This document shows positions 24,700 through 35,688 of a DNA stretch of 64,000 nt, one piece after another. This DNA is from Poteriospumella lacustris (Eukaryota > Sar > Chrysophyceae > Chromulinales > Dinobryaceae). Numbering within the stretch: the first letter of the stretch is position 1; each line of letters starts with the position of its first letter. Under the pieces are notes generated by a model. The model had not been told where the DNA came from, did no database searches, and saw only the letters and a list, made by a program, of their open reading frames with translations. A program made the position numbers and the translations under genes. The stretch is taken from contig SMOI01000024.1 of the NCBI GenBank assembly GCA_008000375.1, forward strand, positions 145,582 to 209,581. The letters are read 5' to 3'.

Positions 24700-25392
24700 G
24701 TCGTCGCTGCCGGACCAGTACCACGGCGACTCGCGGTGGGTGTCGGAGACGGACGAACAGGTCCGTGCTCGGTACGTGGCGGTGCCCGACGGCAACACGT
24801 GGGCCAGTCGTGTCCGTCGCCATTTGTCGCTGGGCGCCGTGGTGCTGCACGAGAGTCTCTTCGTCGCGTGGTGGCAGGACCGCGTGCGGCCGTTCGTGGA
24901 GTACGTGCCGCTTCCGGTGGAGCGGTCGCTGCAGGGGCTCACCGACGTGCTGCACTGGCTGCAGTCGCACGGCGACGAAGCGGAGGCGATCGCCCGACGC
25001 GGTCGCGAGGCGGCGGTGACGCGGCTTCGTGACGTGGACGCGGAGGTGTACACACTGTTGGCGCTGATGGAGTACGCCGCGCTGTGTCGGTACTGCCGCT
25101 GGTGACGCCAGTGACGTGCTGTCTGCAGCGCTGAGAGGGGAATGAGCAGAGCGACTTAGGTTACATCCTCCGCCGCGTGCGGACGCTGCTGTGCCGCTGC
25201 TGCAGAGACGTGCGCAGTCGGTGATCGCGTCGAGCGGACTGGTGCTCTTGCTCGCTCACCGTGTCTTGCCAGTGAAGCTCGGGTTCGCCGTCTCCTCAGC
25301 GAGGACGGTGTGCAAATGCGCCACCAGCGCCGCGGTGGTCTCGTCCGCTGACGCGAAGGAGAACCGGAACTGGATCTGCCACCAGATCTGCG
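21394..25392 (-). pseudogene. Six extra copies of the CCA-enzyme C-terminal coding end
   Basis: Each of the first six array units contains the last 45 codons of the minus-strand CCA-adding enzyme: 21394-21530, 22164-22300, 22934-23070, 23710-23846, 24486-24622 and 25256-25392. Units 1-5 differ from the true gene end at two sites (A-to-C and A-to-T on the plus strand), whereas unit 6 shares the true gene's bases there and differs only in CAAGATC versus CCAGATC. They lack the rest of the gene. Confidence 0.85.
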
Positions 25393-25438
25393 ACCATCGA
25401 CGTGAACATCAGCGACACGGTGCGGCGCCCCGCGTGGC

Positions 25439-25469
<31 letters not shown>

Positions 25470-25875
25470 GTCGTCGCTGCCGGACCAGTACCACGGCGAC
25501 TCGCGGTGGGTGTCGGAGACGGACGAACAGGTCCGTGCTCGGTACGTGGCGGTGCCCGACGGCAACACGTGGGCCAGTCGTGTCCGTCGCCATTTGTCGC
25601 TGGGCGCCGTGGTGCTGCACGAGAGTCTCTTCGTCGCGTGGTGGCAGGACCGCGTGCGGCCGTTCGTGGAGTACGTGCCGCTTCCGGTGGAGCGGTCGCT
25701 GCAGGGGCTCACCGACGTGCTGCACTGGCTGCAGTCGCACGGCGACGAAGCGGAGGCGATCGCCCGACGCGGTCGCGAGGCGGCGGTGACGCGGCTTCGT
25801 GACGTGGACGCGGAGGTGTACACACTGTTGGCGCTGATGGAGTACGCCGCGCTGTGTCGGTACTGCCGCTGGTGA
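21531..25875 (+). pseudogene. Six extra copies of the GT90 C-terminal coding end
   Basis: In-frame GT90 tails of 483-489 bp lie at 21531-22013, 22301-22783, 23071-23559, 23847-24335, 24623-25105 and 25393-25875. All keep an open frame to the same stop and nearly the same protein. None has the catalytic N-terminal two thirds. In units 4 and 5 the Ser tract reads differently and is two residues longer. They cannot make an enzyme alone; intact frames suggest recent duplication or gene conversion rather than selection, though splicing of GT90 transcripts onto them cannot be excluded. Confidence 0.85.
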
Positions 25876-26025
25876 CGCCAGTGACGTGCTGTCTGCAGCG
25901 CTGAGAGGGGAATGAGCAGAGCGACTTAGGTTACATCCTCCGCCGCGTGCGGACGCTGCTGTGCCGCTGCTGCAGAGACGTGCGCAGTCGGTGATCGCGT
26001 CGAGCGGACTGGTGCTCTTGCTCGC

Positions 26026-28327
26026 TCACCGTGTCTTGCCAGTGAAGCTCGGGTTCGCCGTCTCCTCAGCGAGGACGGTGTGCAAATGCGCCACCAGCGC
26101 CGCGGTGGTCTCGTCCGCTGACGCGAAGGAGAACCGGAACTGGATCTGCCACAAGATCTGCGCCTCCATCAGCTTACCCATGACGGGACCCTTTGCTTGG
26201 AGATGGCGCTGAAGCGCTCCTCCGTCCAACAGCGGCTTCATCAACCAGATGTCGCGGAGACGGTGGGCGTCGATCGCTTGAACGAACGTGGCGAACCGGT
26301 CCAGCACCATGACCAACACCGACGGTGTTCTCGACGGGTCGCTGGGCGACAAGAACGACTGCAGCTGGGCGAAGCAATCATCAGCAGCTCCTTCCAGTCG
26401 CGACGCGGTGTCATATGGTCGGTACAACGGAGTGAACCCGGGTCGGTGACGGTGGATCCATGCGAGCACGAACCCCCAGGCGACAACGAGCGCGTCCTCC
26501 CATCGCTCTTTCACTGAGCGCAGCCAGTGAGCGACCGACAGTATGTCCAAACGAGATCCTAAGACTGTCTCTGCGCGATAGTTCGCGATGTAATCAGTCA
26601 CGGAAACGTGCTCGAAGGCGACAATCGCTTGCGGTTGGTCCAACTGTAACAGCTCCAGTAACGAGAACACCGCATCGAGCACCACCTGGCAGCCCTTTGC
26701 GGTGTGGTTATCCATCTTCAATTGCTCGCGCAAGATGCGCTCCGATAAAGACAGGTCCTTTGGTACATGTTGCTGCTGGTGCTGCTGTCCTTTCTTTCCA
26801 CCACCACTTGGCGCAGTGGGAGGAGCCACCTGTACTTCCTGGATGGTGATGCCTCCAGCTACCGCCAGCAAACTCGACCAGAAGAGGATCTTGACGTTGT
26901 TCTCCGCCTCGCAATGGCTGTTAAGATCGGCATTGACATCGGTGAGGTCAGCGCCGCGACATTGCCAAGCCAAATGCTGGCGCAAGGCGAGAATCCAATG
27001 CGAATCAGATGAGGATGCCAGTGGACTCGCCTGGAACTTGTGTCGCAGTAAGGCCTGCACCCACATGGTCACCTCCACCGACATGCTCATCCAACATGGC
27101 CAGTTCAGGCATCCATCAGAACACGTTGCGAGTTCCTTCGAATGAAATTGGTATTCCCGACAGGCCGCGCACTGCTGCAACTCTGTTCCTGACGCCTCGT
27201 CGAACCAGAGGGCGCACAGCGGATGGCAGTACCGCGAGACACGATAATGGGGAATGGGAGCAGTGTTAGTGGATCCAGACGCGCTGCCGTCAGCTGACAG
27301 GTACAAGTGCAGCGGCAAACAGACGTCCAGCATTCCCAGGTCATGGAGCAACACCGCAGAGAGGGCGGGACGGGCATGGCTGTGCTGCAGCATCCCGTCG
27401 ATTTCTTTGCAGACGCGCTCGCGACTGACCTTGTGCTGCATGGCAACACGAATCACTTCCTGTCGAGCGGCAGCAATCAGCGACCAGTCCAATGTATAAT
27501 TCAAACGACTGGCGAATCGAATAGCGCGCAGCACACGCAGCGGATCGTCGTGGAACGTCACATCAGCAGGTAGAGGGGTGCACAGCAACCCTGCTTGAAG
27601 ATCTTTGACACCGCGGCCGGTGAAATCTTCGACGCAGCCGTCGTTGATGTTGTAAAACAAGGCGTTGATGTTGAAGTCTCTGTTGTTACGAGCGAGATGA
27701 GGCGTTGGCGACGAATCTGTTCACAGTCAATGCGATAGTTTACCTGCGAAGCGCATCCTCCAATGCTGTACCAACGCGAATTTCAGGGATCCTCGTATCT
27801 GCAGTCAGATAATGTGGCAGTTAGGCGGTCTCCACGAAACAAATGCAGGGAAATGAAGTCCACAGGCCCCTTACCAGAGTAAGTTTCTGCACGCAGATGA
27901 ACACAATCGATCTCGAAGCCTAGAACTCGCAAGTTCGCAGTCTCCAAGTGTTTCGATTGGTCGGGATTCGCCTGTAACAATTCGTTAGATCTGCCGTGTC
28001 TGTGAAGATGCTAGACAATGCTGTTCTCACCATAATCACTGCAATGGTTCGTGTTTCCATGCCCAACGATTGCAAATATGCATTCACCCCGTTGGCGAAC
28101 TCAATGCCAGACTGATCGTCCAGCGCAATGTCGATATCATTGCTATCCTTTTGCAATATGCGATCACGGACCCATCCTCCAGCCACTCGAAGAGTGCTAT
28201 TCTTTCCGTTGAATGCCACCGACTTAAGCAGCAACTCGAACAGTTGCTGTTCCTCCGCAGTTAAATGCAGTTGCAATCCAGGCACTCGAGCAGCGACTGG
28301 ATCTGCGACTGCTCCAAAGGCGGACAT
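26026..28327 (-). CDS. CCA-adding enzyme (tRNA nucleotidyltransferase, poly(A) polymerase family), 4 exons
   Basis: Exons 28031-28327, 27875-27971, 27744-27798 and 26026-27679 (introns 59, 76 and 64 bp) join into 700 residues. The N-terminus has the class II signature LRVAGGWVRDRIL followed by DSNDIDIALDD (metal-binding Asp pair). Splicing restores NPDQSKHLETANLRVLGFEI, then EIRVGTALEDALRRDFNINAL and VEDFTGRGVKDL, then DDPLRVLRAIRFASRL. It adds or repairs the CCA end of all tRNAs using CTP and ATP, in nucleus/cytosol and mitochondria. At 700 residues it is longer than most relatives, with an extended C-terminal region. An upstream in-frame TTG at 28339 is not used; the first ATG is at 28327. 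Its last 45 codons lie in the last array unit. Confidence 0.95.
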
Positions 28328-28894
28328 ACTGTTCTTCAACTGTTATAAACAAAGCCACACGAATCTAAATGGTTCACCGAACTGAACACAATCACACGAA
28401 CTGAACACAACAGTCCACAAAAAAAACACCGTTGGATCGAACGTCTCCAACCTTTGATGGAATCAAATTGAAATGTGATTTGTGAGTGGTTCCGCGTCCC
28501 AGCAGTGCACGGCCGCCTCGTCCTCCTTCGTTTCCTTCACGTCCTTTGCACGCCTGCAAAGACATGAAAGAGGACGTGAAAAAAATCCTCGTCGTCTTCC
28601 ACTCACAGCGACGAGCGACGAGCGACGAGAGAAAAAGGCGTTTCAAAGTTGACACTACCCCATTGTGGTGTTGTTCGATGATCTTACCAAGCATCGATTA
28701 CCAGAATAGCATCCTGATCTTGGCCTTCTATTGTCATAATATGATTGAGGAAGGTTTGTTGCTACTTGGGACGCATTTTTCCTTAAAATTCTCTCAAACG
28801 ATCACACACATATAACGGGGTTACAGCAGTGGAGGCGCAGTGTCTGAGTGTTACAATGACGCGCCCATCGTTCACCGCGGTCACGATGATGATG
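28328..28894. other. Intergenic region, CCA enzyme to DNMT2
   Basis: Holds the CCA-enzyme promoter and the DNMT2 3' flank. Short GACGAGC repeats occur near 28608-28631. I see no gene; the small ORFs have no recognisable feature. Confidence 0.35.
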
Positions 28895-31594
28895 CTATCG
28901 CAGCGCTGACCAATGCTCGTTCTCAAACAGACATCGCATCACCAATCGCACGACAGCCACATTGACGCTATTGCCGATGCAGCCCCACTGATGCTGCAGC
29001 GACATCGACGTCGGAAACGCGAAACTCGTCGGGAATCCGAACAACAGCAGCAACTCGTTCGGATGGAACATCCGCAGCTTGCCATACTGCTCAGGCAATC
29101 GAAGTCTGTCGACTTCTGCGCCGCTGCCGGTAGATTCACCAATAGAGAGACAGGAGCCCGCGCTGTGGTCCACCCGCTTGCCGTACCCCTTCGTGAAGCA
29201 GTACGTCAACCGGTCGCGAATCGTCACGATCGACAGATTCTTTCCCGCCCACGACGACGTCAAAATATCGCGCGAAATCAACAACTTTTCAACCGTTTCC
29301 GGTGACTGATTCACCGCGGCATAGCGTTCGCCAAGGACGTCTTCGATGGGTACCGCCCCGCGGGTCGTGGCCGCGTCGTGTGCCAATGTCGATGGCACTT
29401 GGGCCAACTTGTACAACGACTGGTCCGCCAATTCTTCCGCTTCATTGTCGTCGTCGTCCTCCTCCTCCTCTTCGTCAGCACCTTTGTCGCCTCCGGTGGC
29501 AGAGGTGGCCACCGCCGTCGTCGACGTCGCTTTCTCCGCTGCAGCTGCTGCTGCGGCAGTTGTTGGCGCACTCGCTGCCACGACCCGCTGCATGAACTTC
29601 ATTTCCTCTGACGCCTCGCTTAGATCCTTCGCTTGTGAATAACCAGCAGCATCACCGAGGCTGCGAGGTACTCGGTCACCACCGCCCGTCATTCCTGCGT
29701 CAAAGCGCGCCACGCAGTAATACCGCGTGCGAGAATTGGGCAAACCGACGGTCTTGTCCGGCGACAAGAGAAACTCGTGGAAACGATACTGGCAACGGAA
29801 CAGGACTTGGCACCACAGCGTATGCATTTTGGACCCGAGGAATCCCTGCACGTTCTCCACCATGATATACCGTGGCATGTATTGGATGTTGAGCAAGAGC
29901 GTCATCAGGTGGTAGAGTCCCTGGGACCGAGTGTCTTTGTCATCCAACCGACGCGCATTGCGGGTCCGTGTGAATGGTTGACAAGGTGGACTCATGGTCC
30001 AGATATCTGCCGCATTGTTGGCGGCTTGCACAGTCAGGTGTTGGACGAGCATCGTCCGTAAGTGCGAAGAGGACACGTGGGACGGCTGCGACAGCGCCTC
30101 TGGGCGATCGTGGAAGTTGTAGTTATAGACCTGGAAGAATGACAGGACAGATGAGAACTATGCCAGGTGAGACACAGACAAGAGCCGATGCTCATTGTAC
30201 CTGATTGGCAATCGTACTGCAGTCGAAGGCGGTGAGACTCGTGATGGGCACACCGTCGACCTCGTCTGGCAGACCCAACCGCATGCCGCTGTAGAACACG
30301 AATCGCGACGAAGACGCGGTCAAACGATACACCCCCAACTGGCGAATGCCTTCACAACGTACCCGATGCCACTGAAGAACTCGAACACACGCCATCCCTC
30401 GCCATCTTTCCGTTGCGAAGGACGGCGGGCAGTGTCCGTCGGGTGCTCCCCCGCTGTCACTTGGGACGCGTCCAATTGGTAGCGGGATCGCTTCACGCCC
30501 CGATAGTAATGGCGATCTTTGATCGTGGAAAGTGTGAGTTTACGAATGAACAGCTTGTCGTCCTATCTCCGTGCGTTAGAGTTAGTGAGAGGGATGTAAG
30601 GTAGGTGGGCGATGGTTCGGTCGACGAACCTCTGAGAATGCCGCACCCAGTCCGAGTAAGGCACACAGCTTCTCCATACAGGCGGTGACTGATAACTCCA
30701 ATTCTTCTCCTCGCGTCGTTAGGGAAGCCGTGGCATCCGTTCCTGGAGACGATATGGTCATCGAGAATCGTCCGGTCTCCGACGCCAGACGCTGCACGGC
30801 CGAGTCAAACACCCCCGGCACAAGAATTGCATCGAACCGGCACATCAAAACGATGATGATAAATGCTTCGGCTGCGTTGATCGATGCTACGTCGTTGGCT
30901 ACAGCATCACAGTACAAACGCACGGAATCATCTTCTTTGAGTTGCTCGCAAATGAAGTTGACGACCTGCACCAAAGAGAGTCAAAGATCGACGGTTAGCT
31001 CGATGGAATAGACCTCAAACGTGGAGGGAGAGCAATACATACCATCTTCTTCATAGAGGGCAGCCGAGAAAGCTGAAGAGAGAACGATTCTTGAGCCAAT
31101 AAGAATGTTCCATCGCGCTGACGGACCCGGAAGAATGACTCTGACGCCTTCCTCTTCTTTCCTTCTGACGCGTCGGACCCGTCTTCCGGAAACAAGTGAT
31201 CGATGATCTTTCCTGAAGAGATAGGGTCGACAGTGATCACTTTTGGCTCCTGCTGTCCTTCATAACGCGTCGCACTGACAGCATCGACAAACTCAACCTT
31301 GACCATTCCTTGCCTGAAAAACACAACTTCGAAGTTTAATTTATGTTTCCACAGCAGAATACCATTAAATACATGTAATTACACTGACATATGCCTTCGC
31401 TTCCTGCAGATCTTTGACAACAGACATCGAAATAGGCGCTCGAATTCGATCCAATCGACGGACGAAGCGATGGCTGACGAACGAATCGAACACGACGACG
31501 ACGACAGCTTCGCCCGTTTCAACATCGGCACCCTCCGCAGCTCTGCCGCCCGTTGGGATCTTCGATGAGCTGAGAGCTGTGCCTTTTCATTCAT
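28895..31594 (-). CDS. DNMT2-type tRNA (cytosine-5) methyltransferase with a long N-terminal extension, 5 or 6 exons
   Basis: The methyltransferase part is built from 30363-30562, 30201-30288 and 28895-30130, which join perfectly: VFEFFSGIGGMR (SAM site), FDCSTIANQVYNYNF, SPPCQPFTR (catalytic Cys), YIMVENVQGF and the DNMT2-specific CFTKGYGKRVDHSAGSCL. DNMT2 enzymes methylate C38 of tRNA-Asp. An acidic, low-complexity insert (about 29440-29600) lies in the target-recognition region. Exon 30363-30562 has no ATG and an upstream in-frame stop, so it must be spliced to something upstream. The best fit is 30630-30965 and 31043-31313 (phases match; introns 67 and 77 bp), adding about 200 residues I do not recognise. 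A further 5' exon near 31395-31594 is possible; otherwise the start is ATG 31306. Alternatively these exons belong to a separate gene. Confidence 0.8.
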
Positions 31595-31753
31595 TATGAT
31601 ATCACAGAGGTGTGTATTCACAACTCAGTTGATTGTTTGATCTCAGTGGATTGAGGAGATTGCCTTGCCTCTTCTCGTCAGCGTTTCGTTCACTTTTTCC
31701 CCCTTCTGTCGAATCGACTTGCCAAACTGCAGCAGCACAAGTAAAGAGCAAAA

Positions 31754-32281
31754 ATGAATCGAAGTCCAGGCCGAGCGACTGCGTCGGCTTCCAAGCCCAA
31801 CAAAAGCAACCCAAATGCTGTAATTCAAACACGTGAGTTGCAACATTCACCGCCGCGCCTCGTGCGAATTTCGTTTGACGAATTAGATGTGCTGTGATCT
31901 TGATAATGCTGCAGAATTGCAAATGCTACGAGCAGAACAAGAAAAGTAAGATTTACGGTCAATGAAATGCTTTTGATTGCTCTATTAATTGGGGCTATCT
32001 GTAGGACGATATCGGACATTGTGTCTCTGGAGCAAGAGAAGCAGTCCATTCTGGAGGTCCGTTGGCCGTGCGTTGCTCGCGCTTGCTGTCATTCTAATTG
32101 TTTTGTGACCTTTTGAAACGTATAGATTCTCCCCAAAGTCTACTATGAGCTGGACCAACTGCGGCTCAAAATCGAAGACAACACCAAAGAGCTGTTGACC
32201 TACGAAAACGCTATCGAAGAAATCGAGAAGAGCTACGGCAACTTCCTCTTCTCCCCCGACTTCTTCAACCAGGAGGAATAA
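31754..32281 (+). CDS. Small coiled-coil protein, SSNA1/DIP13-like, 4 exons
   Basis: Exons 31754-31832, 31915-31945, 32005-32056 and 32126-32281 (introns 82, 59 and 69 bp; all GT-AG, all phases match) give 105 residues ending at TAA. After a basic Ser/Asn-rich start, residues 27-95 are one continuous coiled coil. The C-terminal pattern LRLKIEDNTKELLTYENAIE, then EIEKSYGNFL, resembles SSNA1 (NA14/DIP13), a microtubule-branching protein of centrioles, basal bodies and flagella. Length also matches (about 105-120). Similarity of a short coiled coil is weak evidence; a prefoldin-like or other small coiled-coil protein is the alternative. The gene is divergent from DNMT2, with about 160 bp between. 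Confidence 0.65.
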
Positions 32282-32419
32282 AACCAAGTATGAAATATGG
32301 AAACAGTATTAATTATGGGAACGGTATATCTTCAATTACGGTGTAAATGCCTGCTGTAAAGGCAACGATTGCGTGATATATAAACCTGGGGTACTCTGGG
32401 GTTTGCAACGGCCATTGAG

Positions 32420-33247
32420 TCACCTCTTTATCCGACGTAGCTCTGCTTGTACCAACTGGAACAGTCGCGGGGGCATAGGCTTGCTTAAAGAGGATAGAAG
32501 CTTGCTCATCCACCAGAGAAAAGGAGACGCAGCGGCGTCGCCTTCTATGGTCGATACGGTTTCGTACAGACGGGCGGAGTCACAGACGTGCTGCGTGAGC
32601 ACGGGCGTCCACGACAAGGGATGGACGCCAACCATCCACATTCCATACTCGTACTTCGTATGGTCTAGTTTCTGCTCAACTGCCGTCGTGGTCGAGTCTA
32701 GAACCGGATCGATGAGAGGGAGAATGCCCTTGAGAAACTTGCAGTCGACACTGGAGCCATTGTGCTTGTCCCACAGGGTCAGATACGGCACTGGGGCTTG
32801 GAAGGTCTCATCGTAGAAAACTTCGACTCTACCACAGCAGACGAAGGTGGGGTCTAATTCGGCAGAATGGGCGGAGCCTTGTACGGTGTGGGTATCCAGA
32901 GACAGCTCAGAACTGACCCCGAAGTCGTCTTCCAACTCTGTTGCGCGGATCGCCTTTCGTACTGGCCGAAATTCACATTCAAGAACAAGCGCTTGACCTT
33001 CATCGTGACGAGTCTGCATCGCAGGTCATGGTGAGAAGAGCAATATGCAGTGAAGACGTTGGGCTATTTGAAGTTTACCAGGCTGATGTCGAGGCCAAGA
33101 GCACGGGAATCGACCTCTCCTACAGCTTGAGCTGCCTATCATTGACGAAGGAAAATGAAAGCGATCAAATGTAATTTAGAAAGCACTTCGGCAAAGTACC
33201 TTCGCGAAGAGCGTGATTTCCTCCTCGAATGCGGACCGAGACAACAT
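32420..33247 (-). CDS. ATG10-like autophagy E2 enzyme, 3 exons
   Basis: Exons 33200-33247, 33079-33135 and 32420-33013 (introns 64 and 65 bp) join into 232 residues starting MLSRSAFEEEITLFAK. The central part has the autophagy E2 pattern: VEVFYDETFQAPVPYLTLW (vPvLYF-like strand), then a loop, then GVHPLSWTPVLTQHVCDSAR, matching HP-x(5)-P-x(4)-H-x-C around the active Cys of ATG10. ATG10 joins ATG12 to ATG5 during autophagosome formation. The usual HPCxT is HVCDS here, so the identification is moderate; ATG3 is less likely because of the short length and no flexible insert. Confidence 0.62.
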
Positions 33248-33565
33248 TTTCCCACTTCCTACTGCTGGTGATCAACTATGCATAACAAGACCCCACTGTG
33301 TCAAATAGGTAGTGGCTAGCAAGAGAATTGTCAGTTGGAACAAGGCAGATCGCCAAAAGCCAATGATGATGGGAGACATCAGCACACTGAAATTTGAAAC
33401 GGCCGTCTCCGGTCTGGGACTCCCACTCGACAACAAAGAAATACCAAACAGAAGGAACAAAACCAGCAGAACAGCAGAATACCAAATAGAATACATCAAT
33501 ACAACACAATTGCATTCGACGTATTGTAGATACGATCACTATAGACATCACCACCATTTGCCCCA

Positions 33566-34887
33566 ATGAGGATTTCATCACAAACACTCTCGTGCCACAA
33601 ACAATCTGCGGACAGACCGATCGCCAGGGTGATGGATTTGTGTTTGTTCCGCGTGGTGAACGAGCGTTGTGGAGGTCGCGCGTTGCCGTTTGGGATTCGA
33701 CAACTCATCAAGGACTATGTATGTTCGTCGTTCGACAAAGATACACTCCGGGAGGCTGTTCAACTGTGGTGTACAGAACGACCGCCCGACAGCAGTTCGG
33801 CGACATAAACGATTGGGACGTGAACAAGGTGACCAATATGGCCAAACTCTTCCAAGATACCGACTTTGACGATTGCATCGATCGTTGGGACGTTCGACAT
33901 GTGACATCGATGAGTGGGATGTTCGCCTGTGCCGCAGAGTTCAACCAGTCGTTGGACGGCTGGGATGTGCGTCGTGTCACAACAATGAGTAGAATGTTTG
34001 ACGAAGCCTCCTCTTTCAACCAGCCGTTATTGTCGTGGAATGTGAGTCAGGTCACTGATATGAATGCCATGTTCCGGCTCGCCTCGTCGTTTAACCAGCC
34101 ATTGCACACGTGGGATGTCCGTTGCGTTACCACGATGAATCTAATGTTCCGCGGTGCCTCAGCGTTTAACCAACCGTTGGATAGCTGGGATGTGAGTCGA
34201 GTATCGTTGATGTCATGGACGTTCACAGGTGCCTCGTCGTTCAACCAGTCGTTGAACACCTGGGATGTGGGTCGAGTGACAATCATGAATTCCATGTTTG
34301 CATATGCGTCGTCATTCAATCAACCGTTGTCTTCGTGGAATGTGGGTCAGGTGACAAGTATGAATTCCATGTTTCTAGGAGCTGTATCGTTCAACCAGCC
34401 GATATCCACTTGGGATGTGAGCCAGGTCACGAATATGAGTGGAGTGTTTTCGGATGCCTCGTCGTTTAATCAGTCGATAAACACATGGAATGTGAGTCAG
34501 GTCACGAACATGACTAGTCTGTTTCACGGGGCCTCTTCGTTCAACCAGCCGTTGAACTCGTGGGATGTGGGCCTTGTTACGGACATGAGTCGTATGTTCT
34601 ACGGAGCCGTATCGTTCAACCAGCGGTTATCGGCGTGGGATGTACGAAGTGTCGCTGATATGAGTCATATGTTTAATGGGGCCACATCGTTCAATCAACC
34701 ATTGTCGACTTGGAATGTGAGTAACGTGACGGAGATGAGTTATATGTTCAACGGAGCGACGGCTTTCAACCAGCCGCTATCGTCGTGGGATGTGCGAAAA
34801 TGGGTTGCAGTGCGAGGTATGTTGGACGGAGCGGTGTCTTACAATCAGCCGTCGGATGTCTCGTTAGTTCGGCGGATCAAACGATGA
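33566..34887 (+). pseudogene. DUF285/BspA-type 25-residue-repeat protein, copy 1, with a frameshift
   Basis: From about 33810 to 34850 there are some 14 tandem repeats of 25 residues of the form PLSTWDVSQVTDM-x-x-MF-x-GASSFNQ, the DUF285 (BspA/mycoplasma lipoprotein-like) repeat, a solenoid used in surface or interaction proteins. The N-terminal 75 residues (from ATG 33566: RVMDLCLFRVVNERCGGRAL, LPFGIRQLIKDYV, LREAVQLWC) are in a different frame from the repeats. Alignment with copy 2 at 36572 shows 29 bases here against 33 there between the conserved TGG codon and the GD(I)NDWDV start, a net one-base loss near 33770-33800. Thus copy 1 cannot make the standard protein unless the base is a sequence error. 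No signal peptide is seen. Confidence 0.8.
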
Positions 34888-35688
34888 GGCTGAACACGTT
34901 TGTACTCTGGTAATGTCCACACCCTCGCGCGGATTTTAATGCCCACTATGTTCGCAGATACAGAAGGTTATGTCTTCGTTCTTGGTATTGAATCTTTGAT
35001 GGTCACAGTTCTTTGGATAAGCATCGTAGGATGAAGAAACTTGCGTTGTGTTTGTGTGTATTGCATATGTAGAATCACATGTGAATCGCCAGTATAATAT
35101 AACATGATCATTCGTCCTTTATGTTGACATCAAACTGGCTAAGTTGAAAAGCGAAATCGAAAGTAATATCGACCGCCCCCACTCCTTGACCAGCACCGAC
35201 AGCAATCCTGAATCCTCGACGCAGCACACATCAACTACACTTCAACTACGCGGCTTTCCATCAAAAGGATGGCTGGTAAAAAGTGACAATGTAAACACAC
35301 CGGCGTTGATCACGAGCGATGACCACTACAACACTACAACCCATTCACCCCACTCGGTACGGGTGCAGCCAGAAGGTATCTGAGTATCGAATCCGGGTAT
35401 CTGGGACTTTTGGGTATCGGGTATCCGGCCGACAATGTTTCCGTCGTCTGTCGGTTGGCCTTGTCAGGCCCTCAACACGAAAAAGAAGGTCAAATCAGCC
35501 AATCCTCACTCAAACGCATGAAAAGGTCACTTGAAAAGGCCACTTGAAGTGTTCCTTGTTTTCGATATCCAATCACAATTGAATCACAGAGTGTCGTCGG
35601 CGATCCTAACAATTTAGTGAAAGCACACACGCAAATAACAATTTCTTGGTTCCCATCGTTTAGGTGTGCTTTCGAAGATGCATCGAAG
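34888..35688. other. AT-rich accessory intergenic region
   Basis: No gene recognised. Between about 35370 and 35430 a GGGTATC/GGTATC motif recurs four or five times, which may be a relic of a mobile element. An 79-codon ORF at 35144-35383 has no recognisable domain. Confidence 0.3.

Larger units (their letters stand above)
20761..26162. repeat. Seven-copy tandem array of a 770/776-bp unit spanning the convergent 3' ends of the GT90 and CCA-enzyme genes
   Basis: Units: 20761-21530, 21531-22300, 22301-23070, 23071-23846, 23847-24622, 24623-25392, 25393-26162; lengths 770, 770, 770, 776, 776, 770, 770. Each carries 483-489 bp of GT90 coding end (plus strand), about 150 bp of 3' flank and 137 bp of CCA-enzyme coding end (minus strand). 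Only the first unit joins the full GT90 gene and only the last joins the full CCA-enzyme gene. The internal junction reads AGATCTGCG|ACCATCGACG with at most one base of shared sequence, so the first duplication probably arose without long homology. Units differ by a few bases and a 6-bp change in the TCGCTG tract, so they are not a pure assembly stutter. Confidence 0.95.

Noticed and set aside
21294-25740. Possible CRISPR-like or satellite centromere reading of the 770-bp units
   Set aside because: Units are direct copies of two coding ends without spacers, so neither description fits.
33272-33496. 74-codon minus-strand ORF with hydrophobic stretches (MYSIWYSAVLLVLFLLFG)
   Set aside because: Could be a small membrane protein, but there is no further support; it sits in the upstream region of the ATG10-like gene.
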